A stretch of 64,000 bases of DNA from Albula goreensis (taxonomy: Eukaryota > Chordata > Actinopteri > Albuliformes > Albulidae): the NCBI GenBank assembly GCA_022829145.1, contig CM040743.1, positions 47,819,405 through 47,883,404 of the forward strand. Direction: 5' to 3'. Positions within the stretch are counted from its first letter, which is position 1. The number at the start of each line of letters is the position of its first letter. Positions 32,852 through 45,200 of the stretch are shown piece after piece. The notes under the pieces were generated by a model. It was given only the letters and a program-made list of their open reading frames with translations. It made no database searches and was not told the DNA's origin. The position numbers were made by a program, and so were the translations under genes.

Positions 32852-35580
32852 GTAAGACCAGATCGACTGGGAAGTTCACATATTTAATACGCTCTAATTT
32901 CATTAATCTGATACAATTTCAGCCTTGTCGTTCTCATCAACACGGGATGAGCTAAACTGCTAATTCTGTTTCTAATAGATGTTTTATTACGTTATTATTG
33001 CCTCTGATCTGCCAGGCTACTTAAGGAGATGCGCATGCAGTTTTACATTAGGCTATATGCGGGCACTTCGTTTACAAGTTCATATACAAATAAAAATCTG
33101 ATAAATCAATGCTAATCATTTAGATTGTCTTCACTGGATGGTGTTGCCACCGCATAATATTTTTGAATATAAACGTTTTTCGCATATCCATGTGTTTATT
33201 TACTATCCTCGAGTTTGTCAGTTATTTTAGCATGCTTATTCTGCTGGTACCACGATTCCAATAAGTCTGAAACTCTCAGAGGAAGATAGCGGAATTCAAA
33301 ATGCTCCCAAATCTCAGTGAACGGTTCCCTCAAATCTTATCCATCTTATCCATCAGAACACATCGTCCTAAGCACATATTTGCCCTCCGCAAATATTATC
33401 ATTGTCTTACAATTGTACATTACTGCGTATGTCTTTAGAATAACGTTATTCCGAAGAAGCTGTCATAGGTTTGCTTTTGTAAATTTGGAATGTAGGCTGT
33501 TTCAAGCACCAGTTTAGTATTTATTCAAGTGTTCGTGTCTTGGTTTTCACTGCCTGTTACATTCTCTCAGTCTTTACTGTATGGATGCACTGCATTTGCT
33601 CCAGCGCTCAGATCGTACCGCGAAGTTCATGGCTCGCGCATCACTTTGTGCCACAGCCTAATCGTTGTGACAGCGTTGCAGGATGACCCTGAGTAGTCCC
33701 GCGCTTGCTTTCTAGTAAAGCCCGTGCGCCTTAGACCTTCAGCCCAAAGCACTCAGTGTTTCTTAGAGGAAGTAGTTCAGTTATGTTGTGTGATGTTTGA
33801 ATAAGGGCTTATCTATATATCAAGGGGAAATAGACATATTTGCAAATAAATAATGTTGTAAATAAGCAAACATGAAATAATTTTTACAAAATATTCTTAT
33901 TTCAGGCACGTGTGTAAGCGTTACGTAAAACCTGTTGAGCTCAACCATCAATGGAATCCCCAAAAGTAACTGGGCACTTGCTGACAACGCGTGCACACTT
34001 TCTATGGCTCCCTCTTGGGGTTCTACAGAAAACCCCTCTGTGCATTCACTTTTGCTGCTCCGAGTCCCTGAAAATTGTTGTATTGCCTGAGCGCCACTGT
34101 TACAAACCTCGAGAAATACAAGGCAATGTCGTGGTGCAACGGTGCCAACTCTTAGCAAGGTTTCCTACTCCACGTACACGCTGCATGCACAGCAAAAATT
34201 GTATTCAGGGAGCAATGCAGAAGAAGGAAAGGTGTTTCTGGATGCAGCGGCAGTTGATGGGAGGGGATGGGCTGTGCGCTCACTAAAATTAGCCGTACAT
34301 TAGTGCTACATGACTGTTCGGCGCTTACTACTATATTTCGCCCTTGGCACAGGGGCATAACTAGCGCTTTAAAAGGCTACGATGTATGCGCAGTCTCTCT
34401 CTCCCCCTCTCTCTCTGGCTCTCATCACGCACTCGGGTCTGACACACTTTCCGTTGGGTGTTTATCTCGTCGGCAGGGAGACCTGGCTCAGAGAAACGTG
34501 GCCGTCCCTAGACTGTTGAGTTCGTGCGGTTCGCCCAGTTCATCTCCCCCCACCCACCACAATCCAGTTCACCAGTTAAGACCGGTGCTGGCGCACAGTC
34601 AAACAGCAGAGTCCACCCGTTCATATTTGGGTGAGAGCATTCGCAGAGCTGGAGCCCACTTGTTACATTTGGGTTTTGACTGTGAGCCAACTCTTTTAAT
34701 CAGCCGAAGTTTTAAATGTTTAACATTTGTCGCCTTCCCCAGGAGCGCCAGGCAAGCGTTGGAAATCATATAAACATTTTAGCGCTGCTGTATTCTGTCA
34801 AAACATTTCTTGGAATACTTGGGCCCAGTTAATTCCTGAAGTAGGTCAGGGAAAAGTCTCTCCATTCCAAAATGATATGATATTCTCAGATTTTTATATA
34901 TCTGTGCGCTCTGACCACCAAGTTTCCAGGAACTTCATGACAGGTTTGTTATTTTAAGCGTTGGTTGTAAGTGTGTGTTTGTTAAGCGAAATGCGGGCTG
35001 CACGAGGCTACACCGCAAAAAAAAAAATAAAAAACAATAGGGACCGATGCACGTGACTCACGTGAAAATGTCCATGGATGCGGATCCAGCGTTAAGTTTA
35101 ACACTGCCTCTTGAGCGCGTGACCCACCGTTATCTTCAGTAATGGCAGCTGGCGGGTGGATTGCACTCTCCAATGTAAAACCCTCGCCCTGAAAGACGTT
35201 TTTTCACACTGAAGTGTGAACGCTGTTTGAAATGCTGAGTTTGAATGAAAACTGTTGACAGCATTGGCCTTGAGTTAGGCGTTAGCTAACACCTAGGGGG
35301 CAGTTCCCCAACACTTCTTACAAACAGTAGACCCTGGCAAACCAATAAAAATTCAAGTAACACATATGAGGGTTTCTGATGTAAAGCTGTGAAAGTCTAA
35401 TCTTTGTGCAGTTTGTGTGTGACTCAAATGCATAATGTAGCCTTCACTCCAGACACTTAACCTCAGATAGAACATATACACAACTTTCTTTCGATGTTTT
35501 TAAAAAAAGTTGACCATTTTGTACCTAAAAGGGTACAAACACTTACACAAATTGTCTCTGTTCCTTTAGTTGTTCTGTCT
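32852..35580. other. Intergenic between ankmy2 and bzw2, no gene seen
   Basis: Mixed composition. The 168-codon frame at 34267-34773 lacks recognisable domains. Confidence 0.35.
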
Positions 35581-35584
35581 GTGA

Positions 35585-35985
35585 GGAGAGAGTACAGAAC
35601 AGCACCATGAAGTACAATTAGGGTTCCTAATTGTAGCTTGTAGCTCAAAGGTTACAGTGTACTATAATGGTTGGGGAGCTGGGCTTGTAGCTCAGAGGTT
35701 ACAGTGTAGTGTAATGGTTAGGGAGCTGGGCTTGTAGCTCAGAGGTTACAGTGTAGTGTAATGGTTAGGGAGCTGGGCTTGTAGCTCAGAGGTTACAGTG
35801 TAGTATAATGGTTAGGGAGCTGGGCTTGTAGCTCAGAGGTTACAGTGTAGTATAATGGTTAGGGAGCTGGGCTTGTAGCTCAGAGGTTACAGTGTAGTAT
35901 AATGGTTAGGGAGCTGGGCTTGTATCTCAGAGGTTACAGTGTAGTGTAATGGTTAGGGAGCTGGGCTTGTAGCTCAGATGTTACA
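35585..35985 (+). repeat. 47-bp SINE-head satellite, about 7 copies, plus orientation
   Basis: The unit reads GTGTAGTGTAATGGTTAGGG, AGCTGGGCTTGTAGCTCAGA, GGTTACA, like the RNA polymerase III head of a tRNA-derived SINE. Upstream is a block with GAACAGCACCATGAAGTACA and the hairpin ACAATTAGG-GTT-CCTAATTGT. The same unit and the same flank occur inverted at 41571-42430. Confidence 0.92.
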
Positions 35986-35989
35986 GTAC

Positions 35990-37590
35990 GAAATAGGTGG
36001 AAAGAGTTTCTGCTTCTGTCTGTGACGTGAACGGAAAAACACAGCCTCATGTTAAAAATCTGGAGTCACTGTTCTACGATGTGTGATGCACGACTCTTGA
36101 CTCCTCTCTGCTTTGTGATCCGTGTAGGAAGGTGCCTGTTTTTTTTGTTGAGGTGAATCATGTTTCCCGGGTAATTTAAACAGCGTAAATTGCATCCCCG
36201 TCCCCACGGGTCTCCGCGCCTGCTGAGATCGGAGCTCAGGGGAACTGTGATGGAACGGAAGTCCTTGGTGGCGTCAGAATTGTTCACAGCTGAGGGCACG
36301 CGATGTACGAGAGCGGAGCGAGACAAATGCCCACTGACTCACCTGCAGCAGAAAACACTGCACAGACATGACTCCATTACTGAATTGCCACCCCCAGTAC
36401 TTTCATTAATTTTTCAAAAGGGAGAGCTTTTGTTTTGTTCCCTTTTCCATGCAACTGGGGTTTTCACAGAGTGGCTGTACTACTCTGACATTCATGGAAA
36501 ACACTGACAATCACTGTGGGAAGCCTCCGGTTCTCCCCAGGAGACGGGCCGCTGACAAAGTCCTCTTAACGGGAGCAAGTCTCATTAAGTGGTTATTCAT
36601 TTCACATCATTTGCACTTTTAAAAATGATTTTATTATTTTTATTTTCATGTGTTCCATGTTATCCAGTAATGCATTTTTGGACAGTATCAAAGAACATTC
36701 AGTTCAGTTTCTATTTATTAACATTAGAATGGCCTGCATAACAACAAGAGATTGTATGCTTTCTTAAGGTTTGGTTTTGAGGCCATGATTGTGTAAAGCA
36801 TACGTAATTGTTTACTAAGTGCAAAACTGTTTTGCAGATTTCAGAAAGACTAGGAGAGCATGTGATTTGCTGAGGTAGTTCATTTGCTCCAATCATAAAA
36901 AGTGTGCAAAAATGGGACCGTGTGATTGGACAGGGCCTGTTATGTCACCATGGGCTGGGCTGGAGCATTACCACTAGATTTGCACCTGAAATATAGCCTA
37001 ACGTATAACTTTCAAAAACATGGTAGTGTGTTTTTATTCACAAATACTATTTGGGAAGTTCATTTAGATTATTCCTGAATTTGCCAAAAGGTGTGTGTTC
37101 AGAAAATAAATTGTATAATCTGAATATGTCTTTAGTGGGACCTGTTTCTTGTTGTTCTGAAACATGTCTATGGTCACAAGTTTTAAACCTCTGTGTCTGA
37201 ATCACAGATCTCCCACTGAGGAGTTTAACAGACCAGTGTTACAATGATAATAAAAAACCTTCATACCCAGAAATGAACAGTGTCTTGCTGTTACAAAGAT
37301 TGGTTAAGCCATTACAAGATGAGACGCTCAGCAATGCTGTATTAAAGAAGTGCCGTTGAAAACTGACTCTAGATGTACAGCATTCACTGACAGTCTGCAG
37401 ACTCACAAAGACAGAGCACAGGCCAAACAAACTAGGAACAGGAATAAAAAACCAAGTGAAAATAAAAGATAATCAAAAACTCAGAGAAGCTCAAACGCGT
37501 TTTCACGGTCGATGTTGATTTGTCATTGGTCGATGCCGCACATTAGGTGTGGTATTTGGTGTGTGACTGTTTGCGCGAGTGGGTGAAAGT
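35990..37590. other. Intergenic, no gene seen
   Basis: Unique sequence up to the GC-rich bzw2 promoter area; nothing recognisable. Confidence 0.35.
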
Positions 37591-37861
37591 GCGTGTGGTG
37601 TAGCGCGGACCGGACCTGACCAGCTGCTGGGGAGCTCGCGCCCGGCGCGCGCCGAGGCCGGCGGGTGAGTGTTTTTTTGTCGGTGCCCTTGGCAGTAATA
37701 CGACACGCGCCCCAGACTTGCGTTCGTTCACACGGCCCGGGATGAGCCCCGCTATATATAGCGGGGAGATCACGAGGTCGGGCTAGAGCCGACGTTCGCT
37801 GCGCGAGTAGAGTGCTCACGATCGCTTGAAATCACCGCTGTTAACGAGGAACAAATAGCTG
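37590..37861 (+). promoter_or_regulatory. bzw2: bzw2 promoter area and candidate non-coding first exon
   Basis: GC-rich, CpG-rich DNA (CTCGCGCCCGGCGCGCGCCG) is followed by a TATA motif at 37752-37760. A candidate first exon ends at 37861 before GTAAGC. A second possible donor, GTGAGT, lies at 37665. No coding start is present, consistent with the first coding exon at 39274. The transcription start is inferred from the TATA position. Confidence 0.5.
37747..37766. promoter_or_regulatory. 20-bp perfect palindrome around a TATA motif
   Basis: CCCCGCTATATATAGCGGGG is its own reverse complement and sits about 100 bp upstream of the candidate first-exon donor. Confidence 0.75.
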
Positions 37862-38829
37862 GTAAGCCTGTTGACTTGATTTATGCGTTTGTTTAATTTT
37901 TTTTTTCTCCGATATTGATTTTTTAAAATCGTCATTAGACCACGTTTGTGACTTGCATATACAAGAGGACCAAAGCTTGGTACTGTTTGAATATCTTGGC
38001 TCAAGTTGATGGTCCAGCTGGCTGTCCTTACTGTGCGGTTACTGTTGCCTCTTTCACTTGCCTTCCCAGAAAACATGGTGAGAAGTCACCAAAAGTTAAA
38101 TAAAAGGTGGAAAAGACAGAAATCACATGCATAATATTATACAGTATTTGTAAACATGGAGTTATTGGAACACTTGTGTTCGTAATTAAAAGTAAAGTGC
38201 CTTTGGGGTTAAATTGAATCTGGTCCGAGGTGATTAAGAAGGCTGTCCTCAGTGAGATTTATGGGGTCATCACCCTCACTGCTTTGGTGCCGCTTTGCTG
38301 TTGAACTTTGATATATGAGTTTAAGCAAAGCTTGCTGTTTTCCCTGACCAATTCTGACACATAGAAAATGAATGAGGAATCTAATTAAATGCTTTAAATG
38401 ACCTATATAAAGTTCTAGATTGGAGGTTGTGGAACTGTGGTTTGCAGGTCTAAACCTGGGTCCTGCAGTGAATTATTATTTTTTGTTTTTCAGTTGAATC
38501 TGTAAAGTTAGTGAATGCTTGTGAGGGCTTATATGAGGTTTTGTAAACCTCCTGTGGAGCGGAGCTATAGTATCAATCCCTGCCTCGTTTTATCCAAGCA
38601 AATGTATTTTTCGCACCGCAGCCTGTGCTGTCATTGGTCCAAATGACACTGATATTTGCGCCTCCCGTTAATGAACCCACGCTTCCCCATCAAAAGTCAG
38701 TTCAGATGCATCCAGCTCCGTTGCCCGGGGAACCTGGGTCTTTAGTTTGGAGCAGCTGCTGAAGGCTGTGCTTTAAAACCACAGGATGCATGAGCAGACA
38801 GGTGGAGGTGTGTGGCACAACTAAAAGCA

Positions 38830-39236
38830 CACCCAAAGACAGGTGCACCTGGTGAAATGTAAAAACAAACCTGGGAATGAGTATACCTGAGGACATGTAA
38901 AAAAGCACACCTGGTGGAGTGTTGACCAGTGAGTGCATACCTTAGGATAGGTAAAAGCACATATGAGGACATGTAAAAAGCACACCTGGTGGAGTGGTGA
39001 TCGGTGAGAGCATACCTTAGGATAGGTAAAAGCACATATGAGGACATGTAAAAAGCACACCTGGTGGAGTGGTGATCGGTGAGAGCATACCTTAGGATAG
39101 GTAAAAGCACATATGAGGACATGTAAAAGCACACCTGGGGGAGTGGTGATCGGTGAGAGCACACCTGGTGGAGTGGTGATCGGTGAGAGCACACCTGGTG
39201 GAGTGTTGATCGGTGAGAGCACACCTGGTGACAGGT
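38830..39236. repeat. Compound minisatellite in bzw2 intron 1
   Basis: The 75-bp units hold GCACACCTGGTGGAGTGGTG, ATCGGTGAGAGCATACCTTA and GGATAGGTAAAAGCACATA. They then collapse to 30-bp units (GCACACCTGGTGGAGTGGTG, ATCGGTGAGA). The array ends 37 bp before exon 2. Minus-strand frames are open throughout but are repeat artefacts. Confidence 0.88.
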
Positions 39237-39280
39237 AAAGCAGATAAAAAGTGTGTCTCTGTGTCTCCTGCAGGATTTTT

Positions 39281-42200
39281 ATGAATACCGGTAAGCAGCA
39301 GAAGCCAGTGCTAACAGGCCAGCGGTTTAAGACCAGGAAAAGGGGTGAGTCCCACACACCTCCCGCCCCTCTTAAACCCCCAGCCATCCTGCAGGGGGAA
39401 GGGCTTTACTGGGCTGAAGCAGCCAGTCACTGTGCAGGTGGAAGGTGGGGATCAGACTTTAATGCTGTGTCTGACCTTTGACCCGACCTTTGACCCGACA
39501 GTGCCTTGCCCCTCCCCTCCACAGCTAGGGTCATTCAGCAGCATAGAAACACACACAAACACACAAGTATTTACAAACATTACCTCACTTGCTGGGACTC
39601 ACACACAGAAACTCACAGATACTCATACACACACACACAGCCACAGATATTCCCACAAACATACACAGACAGACACACACATACGTACATGTACCCAAAC
39701 ACACATACTCAGACATTAAGGTGTGCACACACATACTGCCCTCTCCCTCTCTTAAACCCGAGCTCTCTAGCTGCAATCAGTGTTACAGACTTCCTCTCCT
39801 TTTAGGGCAACAGCCAACACACAGAGTTCTCAAAACATTCTTACATCACCGCGGGGACGTGACAGTGTTTCCCGGAACACCCAAGCCACCCAGTGTTCCG
39901 CCGCTAGCCGCTGCTAAGCTCAGATAACAGGAAGCCAATCTCCAAATACCCCTGTTGTTTGACATGGAGACTGTGTTTTTAATAACGTCTGGCTGGCAAT
40001 CTTTTTCTCACTTGGGGGAACAGTCAGAATACATAGACTGCACTGCGAATGGTATGACAGACACCCAGAAACAGCTATATTTACATATGTGTCCGTGTAC
40101 ATGTGTGTTTATATATAAATGTGTTCATGATAATCCAGTATATATATATAAGCTTATCCTGTACACACACGCACACAAACATATATATATATATGTTTAT
40201 ATATATAAGCACACATAATCATGAGACATGACAAATGAAGGATGAAACTCATACCTTTAAACTATCAATTACAATAAACAGGTTTGTATTTACTCTCCTT
40301 TTTAATCAATCAAGCTAGTAACTGGGTTTATTTGGATGAATAATCAATGCCAACATTCCTTATCTTGACATAGTGTTTTTCTTAAAATCACTGTCTTGTT
40401 TACCATTTGGGACAGGTTGTGTGATTTGTGGGTGAATGTACTCTTCATTCTCTGTGCAGGAGTAATATTTGAGGATTGATGAATATGAAAATACCCATAA
40501 TAGAGCCGACAGTTACTCATGGAAAAGCATGTATCATTTTCAGCCAGCTGAGGTTCGTTTGTAGAAAGATAACGCCGTAGGGAGAAAGAGTAGTGCAAGG
40601 GACAATTAAGAGGACGGTTATCTGTGATTACCTGCCAGCGGATTACTCAGATAGTTGGCACAGTCGTTAATCAAGTCAAACAAAATAATGAAATGGAGGA
40701 CAAGAACCAGTTTAAAGGTAAGATTTGAGCTACTGCTCCAACCCCACGAGGTATTTCTGACAGTATATACGTATATTTGATTAAGTCTTTGGATACTTAA
40801 ATTGAGGCAAGACATAGCAATGAGTTATGCTCGTGGTTGATGTGTGTGGTTTACAGACATTGACCATCCTGTGTTGGTGTCCTTTTTACTGTTTGATATA
40901 AATATAAGCCAGCAGGGACGTTAAGGTCACTAGTGTGGCCCATTTCGCTGAACTCTTAACTCCAGGGCTCAAACGCCAGCCTGTTTAAAGCAGGGCTTAG
41001 GTCTGTGGTCTGTGGTCTGTGGCCTGTGGTCTGTGCTGGCACGTGTCTGAGTTGAGCTCTCTGTAATGTGGTCTGTCTCTGAGAGGGGAAGGAGAGGGGG
41101 TTTTAAGCTGCTCTTCCTCCATCTTTCCTTCTTCTGCTTTCTCATTCTGTTCTTCATCTCATTAACCCTCTCCTCCTCCTGGTCCTTCTCCTCCTCTTCT
41201 TACTTCTTTTCTTCTTCTCCCTCTCTTTCCCCCCTCCTCCTCTTCCTCCTCCCTCCCTCACAGATGAAAAGGAGAAGTTCGAGCCCACAGTGTTCAGAGA
41301 TACGATTGTTGGGGGGATCAGTGAAGCCGGAGGGGACCTCGATGCTGTAGCCAAGTTCCTGGATGTCACCGGGTCCCGCCTCGACTACCGTCGCTATGCC
41401 GACACCCTCTTCGACATCCTCATCGCTGGGAGCATGCTTGGTGAGTCCCACCCATTAAACCTTCAACTTCTGAGTTACAGTTTATCAGCAGTTTACAAAA
41501 ACCACTATTTTTTATAGGGTTAATGTCCTTTTTACTTTTTCACTGTAACTTTCACTCAGCTTTTTGTGCCCACCATAACCTCTGAGCTACAAGCCCAGCT
41601 CCCTAAGCATTACACTACACTGTAACCTCTGAGCTACAAGCCCAGCTCCCTAACCATTACACTACACTGTAACCTCTGAGCTACAAGCCCAGCTCCCTAA
41701 CCATTACACTACACTGTAACCTCTGAGCTACAAGCCCAGCTCCCTAACCATTACACTACACTGTAACCTCTGAGCTACAAGCCCAGCTCCTAACCATTAC
41801 ACTACACTGTAACCTCTGAGCTACAAGCCCAGCTCCCTAACCATTACACTACACTGTAACCTCTGAGCTACAAGCCCAGCTCCCTAACCATTTCACTACA
41901 CTAACCTCTGAGCTACAAGCCCAGCTCCCTAACCATTACACTACACTGTAATCTCTGAGCTACAAGCCCAGCTCCCTAACCATTACACTACACTGTAACC
42001 TCTGAGCTACAAGCCCAGCTCCCTAACCATTACACTACACTGTAACCTCTGAGCTACAAGCCCAGCTCCCTAACCATTACACTACACTGTAACCTCTGAG
42101 CTACAGGCCCAGCTCCCTAACCATTACACTACACTGTAACCTCTGAGCTACAAGCCCAGCTCCCTAACCATTACACTACACTGTAACCTCTGAGCTACAA

Positions 42201-45200
42201 GCCCAGCTCCCTAACCAATATACTACACTGTAACCTCTGAGCTACAAGCCCAGCTCCCTAACCAATATACTACACTGTAACCTCTGAGCTACAAGCCCAG
42301 CTCCCTAACCAATATACTACACTGTAACCTCTGAGCTACAAGCCCAGCTCCCTAACCATTATACTACACTGTAACCTCACAATTAGGTACCCTAATTGTA
42401 CTTCATGGTGCTGTTCTGTACCCTCTCCCCGCCGGCCCGATATGCCCCTGAAGGTGGTATTTATCAGCGCAAGGGCAAAGTGACGGCGCAGGGTTTAGCC
42501 AGATTAATGGCGTAATGCCTTCTAATCGCTGTCTGTGTGACAGACACACGACCGTGGCTAACCGCGCCGCGCTGCTATCTGCCTAGCACCACAGAGACGC
42601 TCTTTTGCTAGCTGTTTCCTGACTTCACCCACAAGCTGTGCCACCATGTAACCTGGCCCTGCTGCCGGGTGAAGCTAGGCAGGACTGGGTTTTGTTAGCG
42701 CTGACGCTGAGGAGGTGTGGGCTCCTATAGCGGTGAAGCTAGCGGTGAAGCTAGCTGAGGATAGCTTTGAAGCTAAGCTCCTGACTCAGTGTGATCATTA
42801 AAGATCCCATGGAGCTTAGACTGGGTGGTTCCCTGGTTTACTTTCTTCCTCTTCCTCTTCGTCTCCTTCAGTTGGAGAGAAAGCTTTAACCTTACGCTAT
42901 CCACTGTAACCTGAGCAAAAAAAAAAAAAACGATTTAGACCTGCCGTCGTAAACCTGTCATAACCAATAATTTCTGGGCGTGACCGATATTTCCTGACCA
43001 ATCATATCAAGCTTAATGAAGGCAGTTCTAAGAAACGGGCGGAGATTTGAACCGTTGATTCAAACATCAACTGCGAGACTCAGTGTAGTATTGGGCCGGA
43101 CAGTGAGAGGAGATGTGTGAAAATGCGTCACACTTTTACAAACCTGCCTGTGAGAGGCTGGGCAGTGCTCCGCTCTCCTGGTGTGGAGATCTCTGCGATC
43201 TCTGAGATATCTGGACATTTCATCTTCCAGTTCTCCAAAAGAGGAAGGGCTCTCCATTTCTGTTATATGACATGTGACTGCATTTTACACTGCAGGGAAA
43301 CCCCGATTTTATGCGCCCCGTTTTAACACGAATTCGGATATAACAAGAAGAGTCATCGGACCTTTTTTAGCTCAACATTGGGTCAGTTTGAACGTTGATT
43401 TTCTTGAACCACGATTTAGCGCAACCCCCTCCCCCCTTTTTTCGCGATGACATTTTATGGACCTCAGCGATCGCATGGATCCAATATTTCAGACCTCCCC
43501 AAACTGCACTTTCAGAAAAGGAGCTGCATCTTGGATCTCTGGAGACGTTATCCCGTCAGCTCAGAGACATTCACCGTTCACCGTCTGTGATCCGACACAG
43601 CGGCTGGTCGTCCTGCAGCTGAGCTCAGAGACGGGACGCCCCAGGGGATTATGGGATTAGACGGTGGAGAGGAAGCCGTGCATGCTGGGATATCCCCTCT
43701 CGCTCACACTCTGCCGTTTCTCCTCGTGGAGCTTCCTCTGAGTTTTTACACGGTGAATGAGAGTGTTTGCATGTGCCACACACCTGGGGAAAGCTCTGTG
43801 CTTATTTTCACTTATTTTTACATATTATTTCACATTTTTGTTGTGTATTAAAAGTGGGGGGAAAAAAGAGTGACTGGATAACTTAGAATTGTATTCAGTT
43901 TTGTTATCCAAGTTAAAATAGACATTTATTGAAATGAAAATCAAGCCGAAATCTTCTCTTAAGAACAGCTTGAGTGAGCTGGAGACGCAGTGAAAACAGA
44001 TGGGTCTTCGCTGGTTATGACTGAACAGAGCTGTGCGTTCAGTGGGACCGCATTGGGTATCAACCACAGTCACAAGCAGAGTAAATAATAAAGCCTGTTT
44101 ATTTTTCTTTCGTTGGTGCAATTAGCGTAATTAGCCCCGGGGGGGTCGATGTTGTGCCTAGCGTTCCCCAGGCAGTAGGTCCAGAGGCCTGCGGCTGCAC
44201 CCCTAGGGGGTAGGAACCAGTGGTGTATTGGAGTATTTACACATGTATATGGAGTATACCCACCTAAAGGTCTGGGTGACATTACCCACAATCCTCTACA
44301 ACTGAGAGCGCCTCAGTATGAAACCGCATCAGGTGCTGAAGAAGTCCAGGATGAACTTTGACCCCTGAACTTTAACCCCTTATGATCGAATGGAGTGCAG
44401 CGTGTGCATGTTGCGTGGCAACAGGTTCTATCTCTGGCTTCCACTGTTTAGGTTACAGTCAGGTTAGGTCAGGGTGAGAAACCAGACAGCCTACCACCTT
44501 CCCCCACCCCCCTTCAGCCAAAGTAAAGCTTGCTGTCCTTGTGAAATGGGGGAAAGGGGCGCTTGTTCCCGTCAGTCGATAGAGCCTCACCCCGCCTTGA
44601 CCCGCCCCGCCCCGCCCTCTCTAAACGGGGGTAATTAGCTCTCTATCTCCCCCTCTGATCCGAGTCTGAGCTCTGCCTGTCAACCCGAGTACAGCCTGAG
44701 GGCTGACCCCACGTCACGGTGTAAGCAACGGCATCGCCATGACGACCGGGGGACTCGGCGGTGCGCAGGGACTGCACGCGTGTGAAAAATGTGCATAAAT
44801 ATAATACATAAATAAATATAAATATGTTTTCATGAACTGGACATTAAAATATGATCAACATATTTCTTATACATATAAATTGATGGACTGTGTAGCAAAA
44901 TTACATAGTTTATTTTATTTTTACTTTCACTTTTTCAAACTTGCAGTTTACTGTATACTGTCACATACTGTAGGGTTATGTTTTATAGTGGTGAAAAGTT
45001 TCGGCAGCAGCTGATAAAGTATTCACAGGGAAGAAAAGGAGGAGAGAGGAAAGCAGTAAGGAGGTTAGGAGGGAAGCTACCTGAGTATTCAGATCGGACG
45101 CTGTTATTTTGGTGCTTCTCCTGGGTGACGGATACTGGGAAAATGTGGAATGCGTTTTGTGGAACATCGGCCTGTTTGTTTGCAGCCAGCGGGTCACCAT

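Noticed and set aside
34267-34773. 168-codon plus frame between ankmy2 and bzw2
   Set aside because: No known domain and no matching exon borders.
38742-39387. Minus-strand frames of 160 and 188 codons
   Set aside because: They translate the compound minisatellite and the reverse of bzw2 exon 2.
35650-42378. tRNA genes in the 47-bp units and SINE heads
   Set aside because: A-box-like parts are present but no complete cloverleaf with acceptor stem; better explained as SINE heads.
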